From positions 30,549-94,548 of the forward strand of contig NZ_LUUK01000151.1 in the NCBI RefSeq assembly GCF_001644025.1: a DNA stretch of 64,000 nt. Direction: 5' to 3'. The stretch comes from Methylomonas koyamae. Lineage in GTDB: Bacteria > Pseudomonadota > Gammaproteobacteria > Methylococcales > Methylomonadaceae. This document shows positions 37,035 to 47,283 of this stretch, in pieces. The position numbers were made by a program, and so were the translations under genes. Under the pieces are notes generated by a model. That model had not been told where the DNA came from. It worked only from the letters and a program-made list of their open reading frames with translations, and did no database searches. Position 1 is the stretch's first letter. Every line of letters starts with the position of its first letter.

Positions 37035-38036
37035 TTAGTTGAAAGCCTTGCCTGGCGTGCCGGGGAGATGCGGCATACTTTGTGTCGGAAATTCGCCGCT
37101 CAGTGCGTTCAAAAATGCGACGATGTCGGCTACTTCGGCGTCGGACAATTCCTTATTCAATTGCAGTTTTGCCATCAACCATACGGCTCTGTCCAAGGTT
37201 TTCACGGAGCCGTTGTGAAAATACGGTGCGGTCAGAGCGACATTCCGTAACGTAGGTACTTTCCAAAAATGCTTGTCGGCATCGCTTTTGGTGACTTCGG
37301 CGCGGCCCAAATCTTTTTGGAAATGGTATTGCGCTTCGAAATATCCGTTGGAATTCACTGGGAATTTTTGGAACATGCCGGCACCGTTAAAGGCTGGACC
37401 GCTGTGGCAACTGGTGCAACCGATTTCGACGGCTTTTTTCATGCCGCGTACTTGTTGTTCGGTCATGGCGTTGGTATTGCCTTCGACATATTTGTCGTAA
37501 GCGCTGTTAGGCGTAATTAGCGTACGTTCGTAAGCCGCGATAGCCTTGGTCGCATTATCCTTACTGATCGAGTCCTTGCCGAAGGCTTTTTCGAACGCAT
37601 CTTGGTAGCCTTCGATGGTTTTCAGGCGAGCTACCACGTCGTCCCAACTTTTCATGCCCATTTCAATCGGGTTGGTGACTGGACCGGCGGCTTGCTCTTC
37701 CAGGCTGGCCGCGCGGCCATCCCAAAATTGCACTGCGTTGAAAGCCGCATTCCAGACCGTCGGCGCGCTACGTCCGCCGGTTTGACCGTTCACGCCCATC
37801 GAGTTGGGTCGATTATCTTCGCCGCCCAGCATGGTGTTGTGGCAAGAGGCGCAAGCCACGGTGCCGGTCGACGACAATCGCGGATCGTGGTAAAGCATTT
37901 TTCCCAACGAGACTTTTTCGGCTGTGGTGGGATTGTTTTCCGGTGCCGGAGCGCTGGCCGGCAAGGATTCCGCGGCTGATGCGGACAAGGAACCGGTCAT
38001 CGCCAATGCGGCGACCAGCAAACGAATTTTTAACAT
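37035..38036 (-). CDS. Dihaem cytochrome c peroxidase (MauG/CcpA family)
   Basis: About 333 residues are encoded from the ATG at 38036, six bases after a perfect AGGAGG; an ATG two codons upstream touches the Shine-Dalgarno. The signal peptide (about 1-22, ending SASA) directs it to the periplasm. Two haem-c attachment motifs are present, CASCH and CTSCH; TAPYFHNGSVKTLDRAVWLM is a family signature. It probably reduces hydrogen peroxide using small electron carriers. MauG-like modifying activity cannot be excluded. Confidence 0.92.
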   Translation of the reverse strand: MLKIRLLVAALAMTGSLSASAAESLPASAPAPENNPTTAEKVSLGKMLYHDPRLSSTGTVACASCHNTMLGGEDNRPNSMGVNGQTGGRSAPTVWNAAFNAVQFWDGRAASLEEQAAGPVTNPIEMGMKSWDDVVARLKTIEGYQDAFEKAFGKDSISKDNATKAIAAYERTLITPNSAYDKYVEGNTNAMTEQQVRGMKKAVEIGCTSCHSGPAFNGAGMFQKFPVNSNGYFEAQYHFQKDLGRAEVTKSDADKHFWKVPTLRNVALTAPYFHNGSVKTLDRAVWLMAKLQLNKELSDAEVADIVAFLNALSGEFPTQSMPHLPGTPGKAFN

Positions 38037-38236
38037 AACCATCCTCCTAAAAGTAATTATTGTTAGCTCAAGGCTGCCGAATTGTAAGATATTGCCGTGC
38101 GGCAGGTAAATCTAAATGCACGGTCGCCACTGCTACGACTTGGCCCATGCTTGAAGTTGAAAAAAGACAGAGGAGTTCGTGTTTTAGAGTACTGAATGTT
38201 CTCCATTCCCCGCCTATCCGTGGTAGCTCGACATCT

Positions 38237-41200
38237 TCATGGGTTTTCCGGCTGCAAGCCATCGCGCAACCGCGCTAATTGTAGCTGGGCTTCGTCGATT
38301 GCAAAGCGATCGATTGATTTGGCGATCGCGTCAAGTTCCGCCTGCCATCCCCCCCCTGCCGCCAGCGCCCGCAGCTCCGCGAGCGCCGATTCTACCGCGC
38401 CAAGATCGGTGTCCAAGATCCTCGCCAAACGCTCGGCGGCCTTGGCGACTTCCTGGGTATTGACGACGGGTTTCGGCTCCACCACGTTTTCCGGCTGTTT
38501 CGCCGCCAAATCGGTCAATTCGAGGATAATCCGCGCCAAGCATTGCTCCAAATCGGCGAGTTGCGCTTCGGCCGGCGGGTGGCTTTGCTTTAACACCGCG
38601 TCAACAGATGAGGCCGCTTCGAACAAGGCTTGCGCGCCCAGGTTGCCGCTGACGCCTTTCAGCGCGTGGCAATGCGCTTCCGCTTCTTCGAAACGCCCCG
38701 CTTCGATCGAAGCACGCAGTTCTGTCACCGAGTCGGCGTAATGCGCCAAAAATCGCAGCAATTGCCGCCGATAAGCCTCCGAATTGCCGCCGATGCGCCG
38801 AATGCCCTGCGCGACATCGATATGACGTAAACACTGCAGATCCGCCGGGTATGCGACGCTAGCCGTTGCCGAGGCTGGGGGAGTCTGGCTCCCGGTGCCG
38901 GCGATCCAGGTGGTCAACGAAGCCAGCAAACGCTCGGGATCGATCGGTTTGGTGATATGGTCGTTCATGCCGGCTTGCAGACTTTTTTCGACGTCTTGCG
39001 CCATGGCGTGCGCCGTCATCGCGATAATCGGCATCGCACCGAAACGGTCGGCGCCGTCGGCTTGGGTTAGCGACCGGATTTGCCGTACCGCTTCCAAGCC
39101 GTCCAGCACCGGCATCTGAATATCCATTAACACTGCGTCGTAAGCTGTCTGACAGACTTTCCGCACCGCCTCCTCGCCATTCACTGCCTCGTCTACCTCC
39201 AGGCCGTGTCCGCGCAATAATTCGCCGGCAAACTCACGGTTGATTTCGTTATCCTCAACCAGCAAGATGCGGCGACCGTGTAATGGTCCGGTTTCCACGC
39301 CACCTGTCAGGCGCGGCTTGAATTTGTCGGCCATGCCCTGGATACGGCCACGTCCCAAGGCCGACAGGATGGCATCCAGCAAAGACGACGGCGAGACAGG
39401 TTTAATCAAGAAACCGTCGATGCCGACCTTGTCCGCCAGGCGCATGACGTCCTCGTTGCCGTAAGCGGTGACCATGATCGCCTTAAGCCCCGCCAAGCGA
39501 GGGTCGGCGCGCATTTGTTCCACCACTTCATCGCCGTTCATGCCCGGCATGTGCCAGTCCACCAACACCAGTTCGTAGGATTGAGTTGCGGTCGCTTGGT
39601 GCAATTCGGTCAAGGCTTCGGCACCGCTGGCGGCAACCCCAATGCGTACGCCGAACGGCCTGAGCATATCGGCAATGATTTCCCGCGACGCTTCGTTGTC
39701 GTCCACCACCAACACCCGGACGTCAGTCAACAGCCGGCCAACCTTGTCCTCCAGCGATTGCGACCGCAGCGCGCCGTCACCGACAATACCCAAACGCGCG
39801 GTAAAGCAAAACGTCGTCCCCAGACCCGGCTCCGACCAATCGATCCAGATTCGGCCTCGCATCATTTCCACCAGTTTCTTGGAAATGGCCAGTCCCAAGC
39901 CGGTACCGCCAAAGCGCCGACTAGTGCCTTGGTCGGCCTGAGTAAATTCGGTGAACAATTTATCGCGGTCGGTTCGCGACATGCCGATGCCGGTATCCCG
40001 CACCGTGACCAGCAGTTCCATTTCGGTCGGCGCGACGACGCGGCCGTGAAACGCCAGTTCCAATTCGCCACGCTCGGTAAATTTCAACGCGTTGCTACAC
40101 AAATTGGTCAACACCTGCCCAAGACGCAACGGATCGCCGATTAACAGCGGCGGAATTTCCGGGTCGTGCCGAATCAAAAACTCGATATTTTTTAAGCCGG
40201 CTTGATACCCGATGACATCGGCCAATTGATCGACGACCGCATCGAATCGGAATTCGGCTTGCTCCAACGTCAGTTTACCGGCCTCGATCTTGGAAAAATC
40301 CAGAATGTCGTTAAGGATGCCTAACAAGGCCCTAGCCGAGCTATATGCTTTGGCCAAATAGTTGCGCTGCGACGCGCTGAGTTCGGTTTGCAGCGCAAGA
40401 TGCAGCATGCCCAGCACGCCGTTCATCGGCGTGCGGATCTCGTGCGACATATTGGCAAGAAACTGACTTTTGGTTTGAGTGGCCGATTCGGCAGCATTGC
40501 GAGCTTCCTTCAGCGCGGTTTCGTATTGTTTGCGTAACGTGACGTCTTCGTAGGTACTGACGAAACCACCGTCGGAAATCGGCCCGCCGCTGATTTCCAA
40601 CACCTTGCCGTCGGCCCGCGTCCACACGTAGCGGTGTGGTTGAAAGCGACTGATTCTTTCCAGGGCTTCGCGCAACTCGGCCTTGGTTTCGGCGTAACGC
40701 AAGGCATCGTCATGTAAATCAAAACGTTCGAAATCGCTGTGATCGCGGCCGGTTTGCAACAATTCTTCCGGATAGCCGCGCACGAGAGCCAATTGCTTGT
40801 TCCACACCAGCAATTTCAAATTGGCGTCGAAGGCAATCAAGCCTTGCGACATGCTGTCCAGCACTGTCGTCAATATCGCGCCGTTGTGCGCCAGTTTGAC
40901 GTTGGTTTCGGCCAACTCGGCGGTCCGCGCCGCCACACGGCGTTCCAGGTCCTCATTGACCGCCGCCAGTTGATGGCGGCTTTCCGCCAACTGGCGATCG
41001 CGGTTTTCGATCGTCGCGATCATGGTGTTAAACGCTGAAATCAATGCGCCGAGTTCGTCGTTGCTGTGGCGCTCGGCGCGCAGCGTGTAATCCTGACTGC
41101 GGTTGATGGTCTCGACGGTTTTTTTTAGCTTAACCAACGGCGCCGAGATCACCCTTTGCAAGCGCGAAGCCATCAAAAATGCGATGGCACCCGCCAATAC

Positions 41201-41710
41201 CACGATTAGCGATGCCGCGATCAACGAACCCCGCCAGAGATTATTCAGTTCCGCCAAACTGGCCACGATCAACACCCGTCCGACATGCTGACCGTCCAAT
41301 TCGATATCCTCGGCCATTCGACAAAATTGCTCACCGAAAACCGCCAGTCCGACCTGTTGCCGCGCCGGCCACGAGGCCGGACAAGATTCGCCCCGCCGAT
41401 ATTCGGCGAATAAGCCGCCCTCGGCGTTGTAAATACAGGCGGACACCACCGCGGGCTTGACGCCCAACGCGCTAAGATTGGCTTCGGCGACGCCCGGATC
41501 CCCGAAGGACAAGGCGACGGTGCTGCGGCCGGACACAATCCGCGCCAACGACTGCAAGTCCTTGGCCATATCTTCTTTCAGACGCATGCGCTCGTGCACG
41601 ACGAAACCGGTTCCGGCCAGTAACAGCGCGACCAGGCTGGTTACCAAGATAATCAGCACCAATTTAGTTTTGATATTGACGTCGAGTGAGCGGACCGGCA
41701 TGGTTTTCAA
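38237..41710 (-). CDS. CHASE8-type hybrid histidine kinase with two receivers and HPt
   Basis: This 1157-residue sensor kinase has a transmembrane helix (about 16-36) and a periplasmic domain. ARIVSGRSTVALSFGD and VVSACIYNAEGG in that domain match the CHASE8 region of YfiN. A second helix (160-182), HAMP (183-235), PAS-like region (284-400) and HisKA with His423 in MSHEIRTP follow. The rest is HATPase (with a [13 protein letters not shown] box), REC1 with DWHMPGMNG, REC2 with DIQMPVLDG and a C-terminal HPt (AHCHALKGVSGNLGA). It starts at a TTG overlapping the yfiR stop (TTGA) or at an ATG nine bases later. Pairing with YfiR next door suggests that YfiR restrains this kinase. Confidence 0.92.
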   Translation of the reverse strand: MKTMPVRSLDVNIKTKLVLIILVTSLVALLLAGTGFVVHERMRLKEDMAKDLQSLARIVSGRSTVALSFGDPGVAEANLSALGVKPAVVSACIYNAEGGLFAEYRRGESCPASWPARQQVGLAVFGEQFCRMAEDIELDGQHVGRVLIVASLAELNNLWRGSLIAASLIVVLAGAIAFLMASRLQRVISAPLVKLKKTVETINRSQDYTLRAERHSNDELGALISAFNTMIATIENRDRQLAESRHQLAAVNEDLERRVAARTAELAETNVKLAHNGAILTTVLDSMSQGLIAFDANLKLLVWNKQLALVRGYPEELLQTGRDHSDFERFDLHDDALRYAETKAELREALERISRFQPHRYVWTRADGKVLEISGGPISDGGFVSTYEDVTLRKQYETALKEARNAAESATQTKSQFLANMSHEIRTPMNGVLGMLHLALQTELSASQRNYLAKAYSSARALLGILNDILDFSKIEAGKLTLEQAEFRFDAVVDQLADVIGYQAGLKNIEFLIRHDPEIPPLLIGDPLRLGQVLTNLCSNALKFTERGELELAFHGRVVAPTEMELLVTVRDTGIGMSRTDRDKLFTEFTQADQGTSRRFGGTGLGLAISKKLVEMMRGRIWIDWSEPGLGTTFCFTARLGIVGDGALRSQSLEDKVGRLLTDVRVLVVDDNEASREIIADMLRPFGVRIGVAASGAEALTELHQATATQSYELVLVDWHMPGMNGDEVVEQMRADPRLAGLKAIMVTAYGNEDVMRLADKVGIDGFLIKPVSPSSLLDAILSALGRGRIQGMADKFKPRLTGGVETGPLHGRRILLVEDNEINREFAGELLRGHGLEVDEAVNGEEAVRKVCQTAYDAVLMDIQMPVLDGLEAVRQIRSLTQADGADRFGAMPIIAMTAHAMAQDVEKSLQAGMNDHITKPIDPERLLASLTTWIAGTGSQTPPASATASVAYPADLQCLRHIDVAQGIRRIGGNSEAYRRQLLRFLAHYADSVTELRASIEAGRFEEAEAHCHALKGVSGNLGAQALFEAASSVDAVLKQSHPPAEAQLADLEQCLARIILELTDLAAKQPENVVEPKPVVNTQEVAKAAERLARILDTDLGAVESALAELRALAAGGGWQAELDAIAKSIDRFAIDEAQLQLARLRDGLQPENP

Positions 41711-42240
41711 GGTTTGGAGGGAACGACGATACGGGCAATTTCCATCAACAAGGCATTAACCTTGAGTTGAGCGCCGCTGACCGTTTGGGGGTTGATTTCG
41801 ACTTTAATCTGATCTTGTTCGCGGTAAAAGCCTATCCCGCCGCCGCGCGCCGCGAATCCATGTTGGTCGCTGACGGTCAGCACCGCCCTGCTCTTCGTTT
41901 GCTGTAACAGTCCCGGCAACATCGCCGAATCCCCATCGATGTACAGCAATTGGCATATCTGCAACTCCTCGGTTCCGGACCAGATTTGCAAGGCTCTACC
42001 CTTACTATCGCGGCTGGCCAATTCGCCGAGTTGTTCGACCACCGCGTCGGCGCCGACCACGCAAACATGCAAGGGTTCGTCGCCGGGCGTCGGCCATTCG
42101 ACCAGCCGGGTGAAATTAAACAAATATCCGGCTTTGATTTTCGCGTCGGCACTATCCGCCGCCACCGGCCAAGCCAACCAACACATCGCCCACAAGGCGA
42201 TAAGGCGACAACGGATCGCCGAAATGCGGGCAGCGCGCAT
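41707..42240 (-). CDS. YfiR-family periplasmic protein
   Basis: This 177-residue YfiR (DUF4154) protein has a signal peptide (about 1-28, ending PVAADS). KIKAGYLFNFTRLVEWP is the family hallmark. SRAVLTVSDQHGFAARGGGIGFYREQDQIKVEINPQTV follows (read in shorter parts), ending KVNALLMEIARIV. In Pseudomonas YfiR is a periplasmic repressor of the diguanylate cyclase YfiN. Here it lies between a TonB-dependent receptor gene and a kinase with a YfiN-like sensor domain, overlapping both neighbours (TAATG and TTGA). Confidence 0.92.
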   Translation of the reverse strand: MRAARISAIRCRLIALWAMCWLAWPVAADSADAKIKAGYLFNFTRLVEWPTPGDEPLHVCVVGADAVVEQLGELASRDSKGRALQIWSGTEELQICQLLYIDGDSAMLPGLLQQTKSRAVLTVSDQHGFAARGGGIGFYREQDQIKVEINPQTVSGAQLKVNALLMEIARIVVPSKP

Positions 42241-45218
42241 TAGAACTCCAGCCGCGCCGTCAATTTCAGCGTCAGCGGCGGACCGGCCAAAATCGACGTC
42301 GGCGCGCCGAAGTCGGTCGAGGCGAAGTTGCTATTGAAAGCGCCGTAATTTTTGAAGTCGAACAAGTTCAAGACGTCCAAACGTAACTTAAATCGCGTAT
42401 CTCGCGGAGTGTCGAAATTTTTGATTAACGCAATATCGAATTGCCGATAGCCCCACCATTCGCCGGGAAAAATAAAGTCGTAACCACGCGGCGTGTAGGT
42501 ATCGAAACGGCAGGCACCACTGGTGCAATTGATGCCGTAGCGGGTTTCGGGCGTGGCCAGCGTCAATTTGGCGGCGAAGACCACATCCCACGGTAAATCG
42601 ACGCTTGCGGTGGTTACGATTTTGTGGGCGCGTACTCCAGAGGTATCGAGCCAACCGACGCTGTGAGTATCCGGCTTTTCAAACAAATAGCTGCTGTTAT
42701 CCACGAAGGATTGCGGCTTGTTTTCCCGAGAGTCGGTATAGGTATAAGCAAAACTAGCACCCCAACCGCTTTCCTTGACGTAAGGCTTCTCGGCTTTTAA
42801 ATACACCGAATTGGTTTTGGTTTGCACGCCGTTGTCGAACAGGATCAACTGACCGTAGCCCGGAACCGCTTGAAAAGTACCGCCAAGGTCGCTGCCGGCC
42901 CGGTAAAAGCTGCCGTCGGCATTACGTCCGCCCAGCACGCCCACCAAACCATCGTAGCTATGCACGTGCGACACCGCCAGTTCGGTATACCAATCGCCGA
43001 TACGGTTGCGGATGCCAAGGCTGAATTGATCGGCGAACGGCGTTTTCAGGTTGTTGCGCATTAAGTTGATTTCCCGGCTGGCCGGAGTGGCGCCGGTCAA
43101 TGCGCTGAGTTGCTCGCCGTTGTAATTCAAATAGGCCGGATCCCAGGCGATGCAGTCGGCCGCCGCGCCGCAATCGTAGTTCGGATCGCCTTGAAACGCC
43201 ACGCTGAACGACGGGTAACTGCCTTTAGTGCGCTCCAACTGCAACACGTCGTAAATGTTGCGGTCGTAGGCTCTCCCATAACCGCCGAACACGACGTGAC
43301 GCTGATCGCCGTCGAAGTCGTAGGCAAAACCCAGGCGCGGCGCGATGTTGTCGGCGTCGGCTCGGCGGTTATGGCCGTTGCTGAGATAATCCTCGAGATT
43401 GTAGCCGCCGCGGCTGCCGGCGATATTGCTCCAGTCGCGCAACGCGCTCGCCACGCCTGTCGGCGTGACGAAATTCAAGTAGCCGGGGTTGTATTCGTAA
43501 TCCCAGCGCGCGCCCAAACTTAAACTTAGATGTCGATTCAATTCCCAGTCGTCTTGTAGATAGAGTCCGACTTGACTGACGTCGGTCGATGTCGCGCCGT
43601 TGCCGTCGCCCAATCCGGCCATCGGCGCGGCCCAAGTGACCCGGTAGGGCGTCCCGTCCGGGTTGTTCAGGTTGTAGCTGAATTGAGGATTGTAGGGATC
43701 GCGTTCCAGTGCGTTCAATTCGATGTACTTCAGCTTTGCGCCGACTTTGACGACGTGCGAACCGTGCCAATTCAAGCCGCTGAAGGTCAAATCGTCTTGC
43801 AAGCCAGGACCGCGTTGGCCTTTGTCTTGAAAGTTACCGGCGCCGCCGCCGTTCAGGACCGTGACGCTGCTTAAATTACCGCCGCTTAGGCTACCATCCA
43901 AACGCTGTAGCAACTGTCCGGCATTCAAATGCGCCGGCTGTTGCCGCCAATGGCTATCCTCGTAGGTGAAGCGCGCTTCGTTAACCCAGTGTTCGGCGGT
44001 GTATTGATATTTGAAGTCCAGGCGTTTTTCGGCGTTGCCCTTGTCCAGCGCGTTCGGTTCGGCATTGCCGCCGCCGATACCCAGTATTTGCGTTTCGTCG
44101 CGCAATTTAAACGAGGCCTCTAGCGAGTTGCGCTCGTCCAGCGCCCAATCCAGCTTGGCGAAGAACAGATCGGCTTCGAACGGCCGATTCGCCTCGCCGA
44201 GCAGGGATTGGTAGCGGGCCGGCAGCGCCCCACCGTCCGCGGTGCGCACGCCGGCGAAATCGTCGTTTTGTTTGCGCTCGTAAGCGACGAAAAAATGCGC
44301 CACGTCGCGGGCGATCGGTCCGCTCAAGGTCACGCCGTATTGGGCCTGCATATTGTCGTAGCGTCCGTTCAGCGTTTCGCTGGGCGTGGCGGCGCGCAAA
44401 TCTTGATTGGTGTGGTCGTAAAAGGTCTCGCCGTGAAACTGATTGCCGCCGGATTTGGTCTGCACCGAAATCACCGCGCCGCTGGCTTGATCGAACTCGG
44501 CTTTGTAGTTTTGACTGATCACTTTGTATTCGGCGACCGCCGATTCCGGAAACACGTTCCCTCGACTGGAATCCTGGCCGGCCACGCCGCCGCGCACCAC
44601 GTAATTTTTTTGGCTGACGCCGTCGATATAGAGATTGACGCTGTCCGGACGCTGACCGCCGCTTTGCAAGCGGGTACTGCCGTCCTGATCGGTTACCACG
44701 TTGACGCCGGGCGCCAGATCGGCGTAGTTCAGGAAGTTGCGGTTGATCTGCGGCAAGCGTTGCATTTGTTCCGGCGTCAGGTAGGTCGCCAGCTCCGGGT
44801 TGCGGATTTCCGATGCGGTTGAAGCGGATTCGGTGCCGGCTTCGGCGCCGACCGCCAAGTCCAGCGTCATGGCCTGTCCGACTTGCAAGGTCAGCGCCTG
44901 CTCGATACTGCGGCCATCCGGCGCCAATACTTTCAACGAATAGCGGCCGGGCCGCAATGCCATCAACACATAGCTGCCGCCCTCGCGCGACACGGTGCGG
45001 GTCGAAAAGCCGCGATCCAAATGGGTGACGATGATTTGGGCGCCCGCTTGATCGGCTGAGCCGGGCATTTCGACCCGCCCGCGTAGCGTTGCCATGCTGG
45101 GGTCGGCCCGAGCCGGCAGCCACCAAGCCACGCTCAACAGGCCGATACCGGCCAGCCGGCCAGCCTGCGCTGGCATCGACCGAAGCCATTTGATCGGAGC
45201 TGAGCTTTGGTCCGGCAT
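42240..45218 (-). CDS. TonB-dependent receptor with carboxypeptidase-like N-terminal domain
   Basis: This encodes about 992 residues from MPDQSS (45218), which leaves a signal peptide ending ARA; longer starts overlap the neighbour. A CarboxypepD regulatory-like domain (about 45-125, LRGRVEMPGSADQAGAQI) is followed by a plug. The plug segment SGGQRPDSVNLYIDGVSQ is recognisable, and then comes a large beta-barrel rich in aromatic strands. The C-terminus is a phenylalanine (LTARLEF), as recognised by the BAM machinery. It resembles the Oar-like group, and there is no obvious TonB box or signalling domain for a FecIR-type system. The neighbouring yfiR and kinase suggest a sensing or uptake input. 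Confidence 0.88.
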   Translation of the reverse strand: MPDQSSAPIKWLRSMPAQAGRLAGIGLLSVAWWLPARADPSMATLRGRVEMPGSADQAGAQIIVTHLDRGFSTRTVSREGGSYVLMALRPGRYSLKVLAPDGRSIEQALTLQVGQAMTLDLAVGAEAGTESASTASEIRNPELATYLTPEQMQRLPQINRNFLNYADLAPGVNVVTDQDGSTRLQSGGQRPDSVNLYIDGVSQKNYVVRGGVAGQDSSRGNVFPESAVAEYKVISQNYKAEFDQASGAVISVQTKSGGNQFHGETFYDHTNQDLRAATPSETLNGRYDNMQAQYGVTLSGPIARDVAHFFVAYERKQNDDFAGVRTADGGALPARYQSLLGEANRPFEADLFFAKLDWALDERNSLEASFKLRDETQILGIGGGNAEPNALDKGNAEKRLDFKYQYTAEHWVNEARFTYEDSHWRQQPAHLNAGQLLQRLDGSLSGGNLSSVTVLNGGGAGNFQDKGQRGPGLQDDLTFSGLNWHGSHVVKVGAKLKYIELNALERDPYNPQFSYNLNNPDGTPYRVTWAAPMAGLGDGNGATSTDVSQVGLYLQDDWELNRHLSLSLGARWDYEYNPGYLNFVTPTGVASALRDWSNIAGSRGGYNLEDYLSNGHNRRADADNIAPRLGFAYDFDGDQRHVVFGGYGRAYDRNIYDVLQLERTKGSYPSFSVAFQGDPNYDCGAAADCIAWDPAYLNYNGEQLSALTGATPASREINLMRNNLKTPFADQFSLGIRNRIGDWYTELAVSHVHSYDGLVGVLGGRNADGSFYRAGSDLGGTFQAVPGYGQLILFDNGVQTKTNSVYLKAEKPYVKESGWGASFAYTYTDSRENKPQSFVDNSSYLFEKPDTHSVGWLDTSGVRAHKIVTTASVDLPWDVVFAAKLTLATPETRYGINCTSGACRFDTYTPRGYDFIFPGEWWGYRQFDIALIKNFDTPRDTRFKLRLDVLNLFDFKNYGAFNSNFASTDFGAPTSILAGPPLTLKLTARLEF

Positions 45219-45222
45219 GCCT

Positions 45223-47253
45223 TCACGCGTCCGATTCGGTATAGCTGGCGGCCGCCACCGGCGAGGGCTGGCCAATGTAATAGCCCTGGGAATAATCGAT
45301 ACCCAGTTCCTTGACCTTGGCCTGGATACGCGGACTGCCGACGAATTCAGCGATCGTCTTCATCCCCAGGCGCCGCGCCGCATCGACGATGACGTGAGCG
45401 ATCGCTTGCGAATCGCGGCTATCGATGATGTTCATGATGATGGAACCGTCGATTTTTAAATAATCGATCTTCAGCCGTAACAAATGCGCGAAATTGGAAT
45501 AGCCGCTGCCGAAATCGTCGATCGCGAAACGGCAACCTCGGGCCTTCAGCTTTTCAATAAACTCGGCGATCTCGCCGTAATTTTCGATACCTTCGGTCTC
45601 GGTGATTTCCAAGACGATGCGCGGCCCAACCTCCGGCGGCGACAGGCGATCGTACAGAAACGCGGCGGTATCGGCGTCGATGATGTCTTCGACGGTTAAA
45701 TTCAGCGCCATCAAACCGCTACAATGGGGCAAGGCCTCGATCACTTTGTTGACCATGGTTTTGGTCAGCGCCGTATATTGGCGGGAGCGTTTGGCCACGC
45801 CGAGAAAGGTAGGTGGAATCACCGTGCCGTCCTCGTCTATCATCCGCATCAAGGCTTCGTATTCGACAATCCGGCCGGTGGCATTGTCGACGATGGGCTG
45901 GTAGTAGGGCACGATCCGGCCGCTGGCTAACGCCGAGCGAATCTTTTGGCTCCAGCGGATGTTGTCGCGGTAATGCGATTTGACCTCCATTTCCTCATCG
46001 TAGATCAGGTAATCGCGTTGTTCGGCCCTGGCCCTGGCCAACGCCAGCGCGGCATGGGTATAACAGTTGTCGGTACCCTGGCAAATCCCGGCAGTGACTT
46101 GAATGAAAATACGGTCCTCGTCGCAATCGACCGGTTCTTCCTCCAAGTGCCGCATGATGCGGGCTATCAAGGACGCGAACTGCTCCAGCGTGCAATCGTC
46201 GCCAACCGCCAGCATCGCGAACAAATCGCCGCCAATGCGGTAGGCTTCGACCCAGCCGCCGCCCATCCGGTCCAAACGTCGGCCGATTTCCAATAAAACC
46301 TTGTCGCCGTTGGCCAAGCCGTAAAAGTCATTGATGGCCTTGAATTGGTCGATATTGATCATGCCGAGCAAAGGACGGCTGGCGGCTTCCAAGTCCTGCA
46401 TCAATTTGACGCGGTTGGGCAGTCCGGTCAATTTGTCGGTGGCTTGTTCGCGGATCAGTTCTTCCTGGTGTATCAAGCAAGTGACGTCCACGCTGCAAGA
46501 CATGTATTCGCTGGGACGGCCGTCGGCACCGACTACCGGTACGATGGTATTGTTGATGTAAACCGTGTCGCCATTCTTGCGGCGATTGCAATAAATCCCG
46601 CGCCAAACATCACCGCCGGCGATGGTCTGCCACATTTCCCGAAACAAACTGCATGGCGTATCCGGATCGGCAATGAGTTTATGGGTTTTTCCGATGACTT
46701 CGTCGCGGCTGTAACCGTAGGTATCGACAAAGGCATCGTTGACGAAGGTGATCACGCCGGCCGCGTCGGTACGCGAGACGATGTTGGCGGCATCGGTTGC
46801 CCGAGTATACTCGTTGAGCCGGTGCAGGCGACCTTCCAGCGCGCGCCGCAGGCGACTCAGTTCCAGGTGCGTTTTGACTCTGGCGCGAACTTCGTCGATA
46901 TCGAAGGGTTTGGTGATGTAGTCCCCAGCCCCCAACGAAAAGCCGCGGATTTTTTCGATCGCGGCGTCAACCACCGACACGAACAAAATCGGAATCGCTT
47001 CGGTGGCTGGATTTTCCTTGATACGCTGGCAGACTTCATAACCGTCCATGCCCGGCATCATCACGTCCAGCAACAATAAATCCGGCGGGGTGGGGCCGAA
47101 TACCAAGTCCAGAGCTTTTTGGCCATCGGTGGCAACCAGTATGCCGTAGTCGCCCTTCAAGGCTTCCAGCAGACCATGAATGTTCTCCGGTAAATCGTCG
47201 ACAACCAAAATGGTTGGTCGGGACTTGCTGACAAAATTGGCATTTTTACTCAT
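45223..47253 (-). CDS. REC-PAS-GGDEF-EAL cyclic-di-GMP protein
   Basis: This 676-residue cytoplasmic regulator starts at MSKNAN. REC (1-130) has phosphoacceptor Asp63 in [14 protein letters not shown] domain (about 150-265, SRDEVIGKTHKLIADPDTP) and a GGDEF domain in which the signature is GGDLF (341-345) follow. A C-terminal EAL domain has EAL at 466-468, LNLTVED, the glutamate in ITETEG and DDFGSGYSN, with lysine in LKIDGS. The cyclase is thus degenerate and probably regulatory, while the phosphodiesterase looks mostly intact. The position often AEFVE in this family reads AEFVG, so its second glutamate is missing. Confidence 0.9.
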   Translation of the reverse strand: MSKNANFVSKSRPTILVVDDLPENIHGLLEALKGDYGILVATDGQKALDLVFGPTPPDLLLLDVMMPGMDGYEVCQRIKENPATEAIPILFVSVVDAAIEKIRGFSLGAGDYITKPFDIDEVRARVKTHLELSRLRRALEGRLHRLNEYTRATDAANIVSRTDAAGVITFVNDAFVDTYGYSRDEVIGKTHKLIADPDTPCSLFREMWQTIAGGDVWRGIYCNRRKNGDTVYINNTIVPVVGADGRPSEYMSCSVDVTCLIHQEELIREQATDKLTGLPNRVKLMQDLEAASRPLLGMINIDQFKAINDFYGLANGDKVLLEIGRRLDRMGGGWVEAYRIGGDLFAMLAVGDDCTLEQFASLIARIMRHLEEEPVDCDEDRIFIQVTAGICQGTDNCYTHAALALARARAEQRDYLIYDEEMEVKSHYRDNIRWSQKIRSALASGRIVPYYQPIVDNATGRIVEYEALMRMIDEDGTVIPPTFLGVAKRSRQYTALTKTMVNKVIEALPHCSGLMALNLTVEDIIDADTAAFLYDRLSPPEVGPRIVLEITETEGIENYGEIAEFIEKLKARGCRFAIDDFGSGYSNFAHLLRLKIDYLKIDGSIIMNIIDSRDSQAIAHVIVDAARRLGMKTIAEFVGSPRIQAKVKELGIDYSQGYYIGQPSPVAAASYTESDA

Positions 47254-47283
47254 GAATTCGTAAGACTCGGGCAGTGAAGCCAA

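Noticed and set aside
44107..45189. 360-codon frame overlapping the TonB receptor on the same strand
   Set aside because: Arginine-rich out-of-frame translation of the receptor; no domain visible.
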